From assembly GCA_017640665.1 (NCBI GenBank), contig JAEPQE010000002.1, forward strand, positions 620,001 to 684,000: a DNA stretch of 64,000 nucleotides, given 5' to 3'. Source of the DNA: Balneolaceae bacterium. GTDB lineage: Bacteria > Bacteroidota > Rhodothermia > Balneolales > Balneolaceae. A program made the position numbers and the translations under genes. Below the pieces are notes generated by a model. That model saw only the letters and a program-made list of their open reading frames with translations, ran no database searches and was not told the origin of the DNA. Below are positions 53,924 to 62,904 of the stretch, piece after piece. The first letter of the stretch is position 1, and each line of letters starts with the position of its first letter.

Positions 53924-55603
53924 ATGTCAGAACTAAACAAATACAGTAAACAAATCACTCAGGACGGTTCGCAACCAGCAGCTCAGGCAATGCTTCATGC
54001 ACTTGGTTTAAGTGATGAAGACCTCAAAAAACCGATGATTGGTATTGCAAGTACCGGCTACGAAGGTAATCCTTGTAATATGCACCTTAACGATTTGGCC
54101 GTTCATGTGAAGCGTGGTGTAAATGCTTCTGATATGACCAGCCTGATTTTTAACACGATTGGGATCAGCGATGGTATTTCTATGGGAACTCCCGGAATGC
54201 GTTACTCTCTGCCCTCTCGTGATCTGATTGCTGACTCAATGGAATCCGTTGTAAAAGGAATGAGCTACGATGGTATGGTTGCTATTGTAGGTTGCGACAA
54301 AAATATGCCGGGAGCACTCATGGCTATGCTTAGAGTTAACCGACCAGCTATTCTTGTTTATGGTGGAACCATTGCGCCGGGGCATCACAATGGACAGAAA
54401 CTTGATGTAGTTTCTGCTTTCGAAGCGTGGGGACAAAAAGTATCCGGTTCCATAGATGACCAGGAATTCAAGGATATCGTGATGAACGCATGCCCCGGTC
54501 CGGGAGCCTGTGGAGGAATGTACACCGCCAATACAATGGCATCCGCGATCGAAGCGATGGGAATGACTCTTCCATACAATGCTTCAAATCCTGCTAATGC
54601 AAGTTCCAAAGTGATTGAGTGCGAAGAAGTTGGGAAGCATCTGATCAAACTGCTGGAAAATGACATCAAGCCAAAAGATATCCTCACCAAAAAATCCCTT
54701 GAAAATGCGTTTCGATTGATTACCGTCTTGGGAGGCTCAACTAATGCAGTACTTCACATGCTGGCAATAGCCAAAGAAGCCGATGTAGAATTTACACTGA
54801 AAGATTTTCAACATATCAGCGATACTACTCCTTTTCTTGGAGACTTAAAACCAAGCGGAAAATACGTGATGGAGGATTTACACAAAGTGGGTGGAATTCC
54901 TGCTGTAATGAAGTATATGTTGGAAGAAAGTATGCTTCATGGTGATTGTATGACCATCACCGGAAAATCTATTGCTGAGAATTTAGCACAGGTAGAACCA
55001 CTACAGGTTGATCAGGATGTAATTCACAAAATTGACAACCCTATCAAAGAAAGCGGACACATTCAGATTTTGTATGGTAACCTGGCTGAAGAAGGTGCAG
55101 TAGCTAAAATCACAGGAAAAGAAGGGCTGGCTTTTTCAGGGCCTGCCCGGGTTTTTGACAGTGAAGAAGAAGCCAATGAAGGAATCAGCGAGGGCGAAGT
55201 TCAGAAAGGTGATGTTATCGTAATCCGGTATGTAGGCCCGAAAGGGGGCCCGGGAATGCCCGAGATGTTAAAACCTACTTCGGCTATCATGGGAGCGGGT
55301 TTAGGAAAAGATGTGGCTCTTATAACAGATGGTAGATTTTCAGGAGGTTCGCACGGATTTGTTGTGGGGCACGTAACTCCTGAAGCACAAACCGGTGGAA
55401 ATATAGCACTGGTAAAAGACGGAGATTCTATCAGTATAGATGCCGAGAATAATACCATTCATGTGGATCTTAGTGATGAGGAATTGAAGGCCAGGAAATC
55501 TGAGTGGACAGAGCCTCCACTAAAAGAGCAGCGTGGTCAGCTATATAAATATGCACGCACTGTTTCTTCTGCATCAGAAGGCTGTGTTACCGATGAATTT
55601 TAA
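53924..55603 (+). CDS. ilvD: Dihydroxy-acid dehydratase IlvD
   Basis: 559 residues from ATG 53924 ([17 protein letters not shown]); a TTG four codons upstream is less likely. Family motifs: [27 protein letters not shown] (Fe-S Cys), [26 protein letters not shown] and [11 protein letters not shown]. It converts dihydroxyacids to the 2-oxoacids of valine and isoleucine. First structural gene after the attenuator. A TACTTTTG sequence at 53907-53914 fits a Bacteroidota -7 element and may give a second, unattenuated start. Confidence 0.95.
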   Translation: MSELNKYSKQITQDGSQPAAQAMLHALGLSDEDLKKPMIGIASTGYEGNPCNMHLNDLAVHVKRGVNASDMTSLIFNTIGISDGISMGTPGMRYSLPSRDLIADSMESVVKGMSYDGMVAIVGCDKNMPGALMAMLRVNRPAILVYGGTIAPGHHNGQKLDVVSAFEAWGQKVSGSIDDQEFKDIVMNACPGPGACGGMYTANTMASAIEAMGMTLPYNASNPANASSKVIECEEVGKHLIKLLENDIKPKDILTKKSLENAFRLITVLGGSTNAVLHMLAIAKEADVEFTLKDFQHISDTTPFLGDLKPSGKYVMEDLHKVGGIPAVMKYMLEESMLHGDCMTITGKSIAENLAQVEPLQVDQDVIHKIDNPIKESGHIQILYGNLAEEGAVAKITGKEGLAFSGPARVFDSEEEANEGISEGEVQKGDVIVIRYVGPKGGPGMPEMLKPTSAIMGAGLGKDVALITDGRFSGGSHGFVVGHVTPEAQTGGNIALVKDGDSISIDAENNTIHVDLSDEELKARKSEWTEPPLKEQRGQLYKYARTVSSASEGCVTDEF

Positions 55604-55627
55604 ATCACACACTCAATTGTACACATT

Positions 55628-57367
55628 ATGGGAACTGTAGAAGCACCCGAACAAACATCAAAATCAAAAGCATCTAACACTGAGCGGTTAACCGGTGCAG
55701 AAGCAGTCGTTCGGATTTTACTGGAAGAAGGTGTCGATCTTGCCTTTGGATATCCGGGAGGCGCAATCATGCCCGTTTATGATGCAATGTACGATTTTCA
55801 GGACCAGCTGCACCATGTATTAGCCAGGCATGAACAGGGAGCCAGTCATGCTGCACAGGGTTATGCACGAGCATCCGGTAAAGTTGGTGTTTGCCTTGCT
55901 ACTTCGGGCCCCGGAGCCACAAATTTGATTACAGGCCTTGCCGATGCTCAAATCGATTCTACTCCTATAGTTTGTATCACAGGTCAGGTTCCTTCTGCTC
56001 TGTTGGGAAGTGATGCCTTTCAGGAAACGGATGTGATTGGCATTTCTATGCCGGTTACAAAATGGAATTATCAGGTTACTAAAGCAGAGGAAATCCCTGA
56101 TGCACTTGCTAAAGCGTTTTATATTGCGCGTTCCGGCCGGCCAGGTCCCGTTTTAATAGATATCACCAAAGATGCTCAGTTCCAGGAATTCGACTTTGAA
56201 TACAAAAAATGCACGTTCGTACGCAGCTACATCGAAAAACCTGCATTGGATATTACTAAAGTTGAAGAAGCAGCTGAACTCATCAACACTGCAAAACGAC
56301 CTTATGTGCTATTTGGTCAGGGTGTTATTTTGGCTCAGGCTGAAAAAGAATTCAAAGATTTTATAGAAAAAACTGGAATACCAGCTGCATGGACTATCAT
56401 GGGACTTTCTGCTCTGGAAACCGATCATCCGTTGAATGTTGGAATGCTTGGTATGCATGGAAACTACGGACCTAACCTGCTTACCAATGAGTGTGATGTG
56501 TTAATCGCAATCGGAATGCGCTTCGATGATCGGGTGACCGGAAACCTCTCAAAGTATGCGAAACAGGCCAGAGTAATCCATCTGGAAATTGATCCCGCAG
56601 AAATCGATAAGAATGTGAAAACTGATGTAGCAGTTCTGGGAGATGCAAAAGAATCGCTTACGGAACTCATCAAACTGGTAAAACCAAATAGCCATGAAGA
56701 ATGGCTGCAACGTTTCAGGGATTGTGATAAGCAGGAATGGGAAAAAGTAATTGATGAGGAGCTTCATCCTAAGACAGATATCCTGAGTATGGGCGAAGTT
56801 ATCAGGATTATAAATGACAAAACAGGCGGAGATCATATTCTGGTAACGGATGTAGGTCAACACCAGATGGTGGCGTGTCGCTATACCAAATTCACTCGCT
56901 CAAAGAGCAATATAACCTCCGGTGGGCTGGGGACCATGGGCTTCGGCCTACCAGCTGCGCTGGGGGCTGCTCTTGGTAAACCTGATCGAACGGTAATTAC
57001 TGTAGTTGGTGATGGAGGGTTCCAGATGACTTTACAAGAACTCGCAACTATATATCAAACAAAAGCGAAAGTAAAAGTACTTCTGTTGAATAATGAATTT
57101 TTAGGGATGGTTCGCCAATGGCAGCAGCTGTTTTTTGATAAACGATATTCATCCACCGAGATGATTAACCCTGATTTCCAGACGATTGCTAAAGGCTTTT
57201 ATATACCAACCAATAAAGTCACGGAACGTGATAAATTGGAAAGTGCTATTGAAGAATTTGTAAACCATGATGGCGCTTACTTCCTCGAAGTTATGGTTGG
57301 AAAAGAAAATAATGTATTCCCGATGGTACCAAGTGGCTCGGGTGTTGCAGAAATCAGATTGGAGTGA
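55628..57367 (+). CDS. ilvB: Acetolactate synthase large subunit
   Basis: 579 residues. ThDP enzyme signatures: FGYPGGAIMPVYDAM, ARHEQGASHAAQGYARASG (catalytic Glu), TSGPGATNLITGLADAQ, GMRFDDRVTG and VVGDGGFQMTLQEL with the Mg-ThDP site. It makes acetolactate or acetohydroxybutyrate. The gene follows ilvD by 24 bases. The small subunit gene follows after a repeat-containing gap of 155 bases. Confidence 0.95.
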   Translation: MGTVEAPEQTSKSKASNTERLTGAEAVVRILLEEGVDLAFGYPGGAIMPVYDAMYDFQDQLHHVLARHEQGASHAAQGYARASGKVGVCLATSGPGATNLITGLADAQIDSTPIVCITGQVPSALLGSDAFQETDVIGISMPVTKWNYQVTKAEEIPDALAKAFYIARSGRPGPVLIDITKDAQFQEFDFEYKKCTFVRSYIEKPALDITKVEEAAELINTAKRPYVLFGQGVILAQAEKEFKDFIEKTGIPAAWTIMGLSALETDHPLNVGMLGMHGNYGPNLLTNECDVLIAIGMRFDDRVTGNLSKYAKQARVIHLEIDPAEIDKNVKTDVAVLGDAKESLTELIKLVKPNSHEEWLQRFRDCDKQEWEKVIDEELHPKTDILSMGEVIRIINDKTGGDHILVTDVGQHQMVACRYTKFTRSKSNITSGGLGTMGFGLPAALGAALGKPDRTVITVVGDGGFQMTLQELATIYQTKAKVKVLLLNNEFLGMVRQWQQLFFDKRYSSTEMINPDFQTIAKGFYIPTNKVTERDKLESAIEEFVNHDGAYFLEVMVGKENNVFPMVPSGSGVAEIRLE

Positions 57368-57377
57368 TAGCATGGTT

Positions 57378-57490
57378 CAATTGACCCACACCTTTGTTTC
57401 CTCTCCAGGGAGAGGAAGACTCTTTGATAAAGCTCTAAATAGAACAAAAGAGCCTCCCCTCTTGAGAGGGTATTGAGGGGGGTGTCAGAA
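57378..57490. repeat. Dispersed CTCC/GGAG repeat inside the ilv operon
   Basis: Outer ends GACCCACACC and GGTGTCAG enclose TCTCCAGGGAGAGGAAG and CCTCCCCTCTTGAGAGGG with strong stems. It belongs with 1545-1578 and 4214-4355. Being in the ilvB-ilvN gap it would be transcribed and could stabilise the upstream part of the mRNA. Confidence 0.6.
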
Positions 57491-57522
57491 ATGGCAACCA
57501 GCGCAACTAAAGAATTTTAACC

Positions 57523-58056
57523 ATGGAAAAACAAGAATTCACCATTACCGCATACACTGAAAACCACGTTGGTCTCCTTCACCGGATCACCATTATTTTC
57601 ACGAAGCGGAAAATCAACATCGAAAGCCTTACCACTTCCGAAAGTGAGACAGAAGGCATTCATCGCTTTACTATTGCTGTAACGGAAACAGAAGAACTGG
57701 TTCAGAAAGTGGTGAAGCAAATTGAAAAACAGGTAGAGGTTCTCAAAGCCGGATACTATAAGAAAAAAGAAGTAGTACAACAGGAACTGGCTTTGTATAA
57801 AATCCCTACTGATTCTCTCACCAACGGACTTGAAGTAGAGCGTATCGTTCGGGAACACAATGCACGTTTCTTAACCATTGAAAAAGATTTTGTGGTGATT
57901 GAAAAAGCAGGCTACCGACGCGAAACTAAAGCTTTATTCGATGAACTTGAACCGTATGGAATTAATGAATTTGTCCGATCGGGACGAATTGCCGTTGCAC
58001 GTGAAGCATTCGGACTTGGGAAGGAAGTGGAAAAACTCCTTGCAGGAGTTAGTTAA
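57523..58056 (+). CDS. ilvN: Acetolactate synthase small (regulatory) subunit
   Basis: 177 residues. An N-terminal ACT domain opens with FTITAYTENHVGLLHRITIIFTK (family block, glycine-rich loop) and ESLTTSESETEGIHRF; a second domain contains LAREHNARF-like VREHNARFLTIEKDF. It confers valine feedback on the large subunit. The gene lies 91 bases before ilvC. Confidence 0.92.
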   Translation: MEKQEFTITAYTENHVGLLHRITIIFTKRKINIESLTTSESETEGIHRFTIAVTETEELVQKVVKQIEKQVEVLKAGYYKKKEVVQQELALYKIPTDSLTNGLEVERIVREHNARFLTIEKDFVVIEKAGYRRETKALFDELEPYGINEFVRSGRIAVAREAFGLGKEVEKLLAGVS

Positions 58057-58147
58057 TCATTATTGGTTAATAGTTTCTTCCATTAACTATTAACCAATAA
58101 AAAAAAACTAAAAATAGAAACACACTTAATAAAACTAAACACAACAA

Positions 58148-59194
58148 ATGGCACTTTTAAATTTTGGCGGAGTCGAAGAAGAAGTTGTAACACGGGAAGA
58201 ATTCCCTCTCGAGAAGGCTCGTGAAACCCTTAAAGATGAAACCATCGCGGTACTGGGATATGGAGTTCAGGGACCGGGACAGGCACTGAATCTGAAAGAC
58301 AATGGCTTTAATGTGATTGTGGGGCAACGTAAAGGCTCCAAAACCTGGGATAAAGCCGTAGCCGATGGTTGGGTTCCGGGAGAGACCCTGTTCGAACTCG
58401 AAGAAGCCTGCGAGAAAGGTACCATCCTTCAGTATCTCCTTTCTGATGCCGGGCAAATCGCCCTCTGGCCAATGGTTAAGAAACATCTTACTCCCGGAAA
58501 AGCACTGTATTTCTCTCATGGATTCGGAATCACCTACAAAGAGCGTACAAATATTATTCCTCCTGAAGATGTAGACGTAATTCTGGTAGCTCCAAAAGGT
58601 TCTGGAACATCCCTCCGACGTATGTTTTTGGAAGGACGTGGGTTGAATTCCAGTTATGCCATTTTCCAGGATGCAACCGGTAATGCCTTTGATCGCGTAG
58701 TTGCATTAGGAATTGGTGTTGGTTCAGGATATCTGTTCAAAACCGATTTCCGTAAGGAAGTGTATTCTGATTTAACCGGAGAGCGTGGCACACTGATGGG
58801 CGCTATTCAGGGAATCTTTGCTGCACAGTATGAAGTGCTTCGTGCCAACGGTCACTCCCCTTCCGAAGCCTTTAACGAAACCGTAGAGGAACTCACTCAA
58901 TCATTGATGCCGCTTGTTGCAGAGAATGGAATGGATTGGATGTATGCCAACTGCTCCACTACTGCACAACGCGGTGCTTTGGATTGGTGGAAACCATTCC
59001 GCGATGCTACAAAGCCTGTATTTGAAAAGCTTTACAGTGAAGTAGCTGCCGGAAACGAAGCACAAAAATCTATTGATGCCAACTCCAAACCCGACTACCG
59101 CGCCGGACTAGAAGAAGAGTTGAAAGAACTCCGCGAAAGCGAAATGTGGCGCGCCGGGGCTACCGTTAGAAAGTTGAGGCCAGAAAACAACTAG
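58148..59194 (+). CDS. ilvC: Ketol-acid reductoisomerase IlvC, class I
   Basis: 348 residues, a short class I form. VLGYGVQGPGQALNLKDNG is the nucleotide loop, VGQRKGSKTWDKA the NADPH phosphate loop, SHGFGITYKE and VAPKGSGTSLRR the active site, and DLTGERGTLMGAIQG the metal-binding Asp-Glu motif. It rearranges acetolactate and reduces it with NADPH. Final gene of ilvD-ilvB-ilvN-ilvC; no aminotransferase ilvE or threonine dehydratase ilvA is near. Confidence 0.95.
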   Translation: MALLNFGGVEEEVVTREEFPLEKARETLKDETIAVLGYGVQGPGQALNLKDNGFNVIVGQRKGSKTWDKAVADGWVPGETLFELEEACEKGTILQYLLSDAGQIALWPMVKKHLTPGKALYFSHGFGITYKERTNIIPPEDVDVILVAPKGSGTSLRRMFLEGRGLNSSYAIFQDATGNAFDRVVALGIGVGSGYLFKTDFRKEVYSDLTGERGTLMGAIQGIFAAQYEVLRANGHSPSEAFNETVEELTQSLMPLVAENGMDWMYANCSTTAQRGALDWWKPFRDATKPVFEKLYSEVAAGNEAQKSIDANSKPDYRAGLEEELKELRESEMWRAGATVRKLRPENN

Positions 59195-59203
59195 ATAAAA
59201 ACT

Positions 59204-59324
59204 GGTCATTGCGATCCCGACGAAGGTCGGGAGAAGCAATCTCATTGGGAGTGCCCATTACCATAAGATTGCTTCGTCGATCATTTTCTAACCTTGAAGA
59301 AGTACAAAGCTCCTCACAATGACC
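59204..59324. repeat. Palindromic dispersed repeat of the GTCATTGCGA type (second copy)
   Basis: Outer ends GGTCATTGCG and CACAATGACC are inverse, with inner GAAGCAATCT and AGATTGCTTC. Related to 32301-32430. It follows ilvC at once, so it could act as the 3' stem of the ilv mRNA. A partial copy of the GTCATCCTGAGGA repeat follows at 59335. Confidence 0.7.
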
Positions 59325-59485
59325 TTCTTAATAAGTCATCCTGAGGATACTTTTTTGTTATATTTTAAATCCACGCTGGAGCATACAGCTGCACAAGCGG
59401 ACGTTTGCCTTTACTACATCACACCCTCTTCCCAATCCAGATTTTTATTTATACTTTTTGCTAATTGCGAAAAAGCCGCCACTCT

Positions 59486-59878
59486 ATGAACCCCGAAACC
59501 CAATCCTGGAACAAGACCCAATCTGAAGAAGATCAGACGATTTGTAACCTGCTGGCTGAGGAAATTGACAGAGGACTACCTGAAGCGGAAAACAAGATTT
59601 GGCACAAACACCCGGTCTGGTTTTTAGATGGGAATCCAATAGTCGGATATAGTAAACAAAAGAAAGGCATTCGGCTTATGCTCTGGAGCGGAATGAGTTT
59701 TGAGGAAGATCAACTTGAACAAGGAACAGGGAAATTCAAAGATGCCTCTGTATTCTATAATGATGTGGGTGAAATTAACACCTCAGATTTGCAACGGTGG
59801 TTGGGAAAGGCGCGGGAGATTCAATGGGATTATAAGAACGTTGCTAAAAGGAAGGGGAGGTTGATAAGGTTGAAATAG
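59486..59878 (+). CDS. DUF1801-type protein
   Basis: 130 residues from ATG 59486 (MNPETQSWNKTQSEEDQT); a TTG at 59465 is possible. DUF1801 features: IWHKHPVWFLDGNPIVGY, GIRLMLWSGMSFEEDQL and KFKDASVFYND with the end REIQWDYKNV. The family is iron-storage/PF08818-like in fold but of uncertain function. It has no signal peptide and is isolated among repeats. Confidence 0.72.
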   Translation: MNPETQSWNKTQSEEDQTICNLLAEEIDRGLPEAENKIWHKHPVWFLDGNPIVGYSKQKKGIRLMLWSGMSFEEDQLEQGTGKFKDASVFYNDVGEINTSDLQRWLGKAREIQWDYKNVAKRKGRLIRLK

Positions 59879-59899
59879 TTCTATTCTGTGGTACTTATG

Positions 59900-60262
59900 A
59901 GCGACCAAAAGTACCCAAAAGTCGCCGTAAGAAATGAAGATGGCGCTTTAATCATCCGTTGATTTACTTCCAAGGGCTGGCTTCTGCTTGGCTCCAACTC
60001 TGTTTTTACCGCATTTCTTCCGGTCTTGTTTTGGAAGCCATATTAAGTTCCGCACAGCAAGAAAATCGGCCTAATAATTTTTGATGAGAAAGGATGAATC
60101 GGAGTGAGTGTCTCCGCAGGAGGGATAAATTCACACAGGCTCGGAAGGACTCTCTGAATGGAAAGAATGAAGACCATTGAATTTATTAAACGAGCGCAGA
60201 TGAATCCCATCAAAAATTATCAGCCTTGATCTTTTGGTACTTTTGCATCAAGGCAAAAGTAC
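59900..60262. repeat. Candidate non-autonomous element with nested inverted repeats
   Basis: About 360 bases without a gene. The left end is GACCAAAAGTACCCAAAAG (59902-59920), the right end is CTTTTGGTACTTTTGCATC (60231-60249), near inverse. Inside, TAATAATTTTTGATG (60072-60086) faces CATCAAAAATTATCA (60208-60222) with one mismatch. No transposase is present. It resembles mobile noncoding elements of Bacteroidota. Confidence 0.5.
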
Positions 60263-60362
60263 ATACATAATTAGACTTAGCATATTGCTCAAAAGTACCA
60301 ATAGATAAGAGAAAGGAACGAAATCTTTGAGTTGCATGGTTGTTTCTTCATTATTCAAAACT

Positions 60363-60530
60363 ATGCATCCCGAAAGCAACAAAATAGAACTTGATATTAC
60401 ATCTCACCCTGGTGGGAATTATGAAGTAACATCTTCTAATATCGAAGGGTTTAGTGTTACAAGTGCATCTATACTTGAAGCAATTTACAAAGCTATCTCA
60501 GCTTCTAATGAAAAGGCAGAGATTAATTAA
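60363..60530 (+). CDS. Small hypothetical protein
   Basis: 55 residues from ATG 60363 (MHPESNKIELDITSHPG). It has a beta hairpin followed by a helix (GGNYEVTSSNIEGF, ASILEAIYKAISAS), a layout like small HicB-type antitoxin domains, but the partner toxin is missing, so this is only a structural guess. It may be real because the frame has a clean start and stop; no other evidence. Confidence 0.4.
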   Translation: MHPESNKIELDITSHPGGNYEVTSSNIEGFSVTSASILEAIYKAISASNEKAEIN

Positions 60531-60561
60531 TCTCAATCTGGTGAAAGGCTGTCTCCGGAAA

Positions 60562-60732
60562 TCAATCATCAGATTCAAAGCCACACTTTTCCATGATATC
60601 ATCCAGCTCTCCGTTCTCTATCAATACTCCAACTACAACTCCAAGTGCTATCCAAAGTCCAAGACTCCCTGTAGCTACTCCAATTCCAACTCCTATAGCG
60701 ATTCCGATTGCGATGCCCGATCCTTTTTCCAT
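60562..60732 (-). CDS. Glycine-zipper small membrane protein
   Basis: 56 residues read on the minus strand, ATG at 60732, TGA at 60564-60562. It starts MEKGSGIAIGIAIGVGIGVA and carries two hydrophobic stretches separated by GSLGLW, with repeated G-x-x-x-G and GxGxG patterns, then an acidic soluble tail ELDDIMEKCGFESDD. A strong SD (AAAGGAG) lies 6 bases before the ATG. This is the layout of a small pore- or zipper-forming membrane protein, also seen in toxins and in stress proteins. Function unknown. It is missed by length cut-offs. Confidence 0.7.
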   Translation of the reverse strand: MEKGSGIAIGIAIGVGIGVATGSLGLWIALGVVVGVLIENGELDDIMEKCGFESDD

Positions 60733-60852
60733 GGTATTCTCCTTTCGTAGTAATTAAATACCCCGACCACTACGGCGTACTCCGCCTTAAAGTTTCCTTC
60801 CTTCTAAATTCATTTGTACTTTTCTCTTTTAATAACTCGCCTTCTTATGTGT

Positions 60853-61554
60853 ATGAAAAAGCTTTTACTAACTCTTCCGATATTACTTTCTATTTCTTTC
60901 AATGCACCTCTTCTTGCACAACTTTCTGCTGAACAGTTAGCTATTGATGAAGATCAAACTATGCAGTATCTCTTCTATACTCCTTCAGAAACAAGTGAGA
61001 AAATGCCTCTCGTTGTTTTCCTTCATGGAGGTGGTGAAGGCGGTACCGACATTGAAAAGGTAAAGATTCATGGGATACCAAAACTGATCGCCGGGGGGAA
61101 GGATTTTCCTTTTTATATGATTGCCCCTCAAAATCCATACGCCCGTGGTTTTTGGAATGATCGGGCCGTTGATAAAATAGTAGATCATATTATTTCAGAG
61201 TTTCCAATTGATACATCCCGGGTTTACCTGGCAGGTTTAAGTCGGGGTGGATACGGTGTCTGGAGAATGGCGATTAATAACCCCGGAAAGTATGCTGCAA
61301 TGATTTCTGTTTGTGCGGCCTCGATTCCTCAGATTTATGTAAATCGAATTGGCGAAATGCCAGTATGGCTATTTCACGGTGAAGAGGATTCGGTTGTTCC
61401 TGTAGAAGTATCAATCAATGCTTATGAGAAAATGAAACCTGCTAATCCCAATGTAAAACTTACCCTATACCCCGATACTGACCATGATAGCTGGACGCCA
61501 ACTTTCCTGAATGAAGAGGTGTATGAATGGCTACTAAAGCAGCGAAAGAATTAA
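60853..61554 (+). CDS. Exported alpha/beta hydrolase (esterase/peptidase-like)
   Basis: 233 residues from ATG 60853; the upstream ATGs at 60814 and 60847 spoil the signal MKKLLLTLPILLSISFNAPLLAQ. Alpha/beta-hydrolase motifs: VVFLHGGGEGGT (oxyanion loop), VYLAGLSRGGYG (nucleophile Ser), LFHGEEDSVVP (Asp) and DTDHDSW (His). It is akin to prolyl-oligopeptidase or phospholipase/carboxylesterase types found in Bacteroidota. It acts in the periplasm; the substrate is open. Confidence 0.85.
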   Translation: MKKLLLTLPILLSISFNAPLLAQLSAEQLAIDEDQTMQYLFYTPSETSEKMPLVVFLHGGGEGGTDIEKVKIHGIPKLIAGGKDFPFYMIAPQNPYARGFWNDRAVDKIVDHIISEFPIDTSRVYLAGLSRGGYGVWRMAINNPGKYAAMISVCAASIPQIYVNRIGEMPVWLFHGEEDSVVPVEVSINAYEKMKPANPNVKLTLYPDTDHDSWTPTFLNEEVYEWLLKQRKN

Positions 61555-61625
61555 CGTTGTTCATAGAGAATACTGCCGATTCTGTTTAGGAAAATTGCTT
61601 GCTTTTAAGTTTATCCAAAAATACA

Positions 61626-62204
61626 ATGACAGATACTGAAGCCCTTAAAAAATTCCTTACATCTTCGCATTATATTCCTGATGATATTTTGGATGAATAT
61701 GTATCTCAATGGTCTGAATATTCTCTTCCCAAAAAAACGGTGATGACAGCTCCCGGTCAAAAAGAAGAGTATTTATACTACATACTTGAGGGAGTTCAAA
61801 AATCCTACTATCTGCATAATGACAAATTCTATGTAATTGCCTTCACTTATGCACCCGGATTTAGCGGAATCATTGATTCTGTACTTACCGGTTCTCCATC
61901 CAAATATTATCTGGAAACTATTTCAGAAAGTAGGTTTCTTCGAATTCCAGTTTCAACTCATGAAAAACTTGTTGAGAAACACAGAAGTCTGGAAACTATG
62001 TATCGAAAGTATAATGAACGTGTATTAGTTGGCTTACTTGACCGCTATTTTGAATTAATGGCTTATGATATTGAAAGTCGTTTTAAGTCTTTTGTGAAAA
62101 GAAGCCCGCATCTGTTAGCTATGGTTTCTCAGAAAGATTTAGCCTCCTACCTTCGCATAGACGCTACGAACTTTAGTAAACTTATTAATTCGGTTCGCAT
62201 CTGA
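61626..62204 (+). CDS. Crp/Fnr-family transcriptional regulator
   Basis: 192 residues from ATG 61626 (MTDTEALKKFL); a start at 61599 would add 9 residues. The cNMP-binding beta roll is in the first 120 residues (EEYLYYILEGVQKSYYL, APGFSGIIDSVLTG), and the HTH at the C-terminus reads SQKDLASYLRIDATNFSKL. Members in Bacteroidota respond to unknown ligands. It may control the adjacent DinB and DNA-alkylation-repair genes; this is inference from position. Confidence 0.85.
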   Translation: MTDTEALKKFLTSSHYIPDDILDEYVSQWSEYSLPKKTVMTAPGQKEEYLYYILEGVQKSYYLHNDKFYVIAFTYAPGFSGIIDSVLTGSPSKYYLETISESRFLRIPVSTHEKLVEKHRSLETMYRKYNERVLVGLLDRYFELMAYDIESRFKSFVKRSPHLLAMVSQKDLASYLRIDATNFSKLINSVRI

Positions 62205-62280
62205 AAATTGGTTTACACCAACTCTTTTCTTTTTAAAACTCCGGACTTTATTTCGGAACTATTAATTACACCAGAAAATC

Positions 62281-62841
62281 ATGCACGAAGACTGGATCGA
62301 ACGAATTGACAGAAATACTTCACTCTTTAAAGAAAATTTCGAAGGATTATCATATAAAGAACTCAACTGGAAACCAACTGATGACTCATGGAGTATTGGC
62401 CAGATTATTGAGCATATAATTCTGATTAATGAAAGTTATTTTGAAGTCTTCGATAAACTCAAAACTGGATCTTTAAAAGTTCCATTTACAGCTCGATTTC
62501 AATCAGTGAATTCTTTCTTTTTGAAAATACTAAGTCAGGCGACCGAACCTTCCAGACAGAAAAAGATGAAAACGATGAATCCCTGGAACCCATCCAAAAA
62601 AGAAGTTCCAAAAGAGATATTTAGTCGTTTCTCATTAAATCAGGAAATATTGAAAGAGTATGTCAATTCATTGGAGGGCTATATTAAAGATAAATCTATT
62701 ATTTATTCACCTATGTTCAGAGGTATTACTTTTCCGGTGGATGAGTTTATAGAGGAATTAGTTAACCATGAGTTGAGGCATTTCAATCAGGCTAAAGAAG
62801 TACTCGGAAAATTAAATAAAAGTAATAGTCAGACTGTCTAA
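62281..62841 (+). CDS. DinB-family protein
   Basis: 186 residues. The four-helix DinB fold shows LNWKPTDDSWSIGQIIEHIILINE with the metal-binding His and a C-terminal ELVNHELRHFNQAKEVL with the second and third His. It is a putative metal-dependent thiol-related enzyme. It lies 76 bases after the Crp/Fnr gene and may belong to the same unit. Its specific substrate is unknown. Confidence 0.85.
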   Translation: MHEDWIERIDRNTSLFKENFEGLSYKELNWKPTDDSWSIGQIIEHIILINESYFEVFDKLKTGSLKVPFTARFQSVNSFFLKILSQATEPSRQKKMKTMNPWNPSKKEVPKEIFSRFSLNQEILKEYVNSLEGYIKDKSIIYSPMFRGITFPVDEFIEELVNHELRHFNQAKEVLGKLNKSNSQTV

Positions 62842-62904
62842 AAATCTTTGACATAGGGTTGTCAGTATCAATTACGATATTTGGTGAGAACTAATAAACT
62901 CGCT

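Noticed and set aside
60072-60222. A coding remnant or small RNA in the gene-free block
   Set aside because: No frame stays open for more than a few dozen codons and no RNA family could be recognised; repeat structure explains it better.
60363-60530. HicB-like antitoxin of a toxin-antitoxin pair
   Set aside because: No adjacent HicA-like or other toxin gene; the similarity is limited to a hairpin-helix pattern.
60814-60852. An earlier start for the alpha/beta hydrolase
   Set aside because: The signal peptide is best formed from the ATG at 60853; the longer form places hydrophobic and charged residues in the wrong order.
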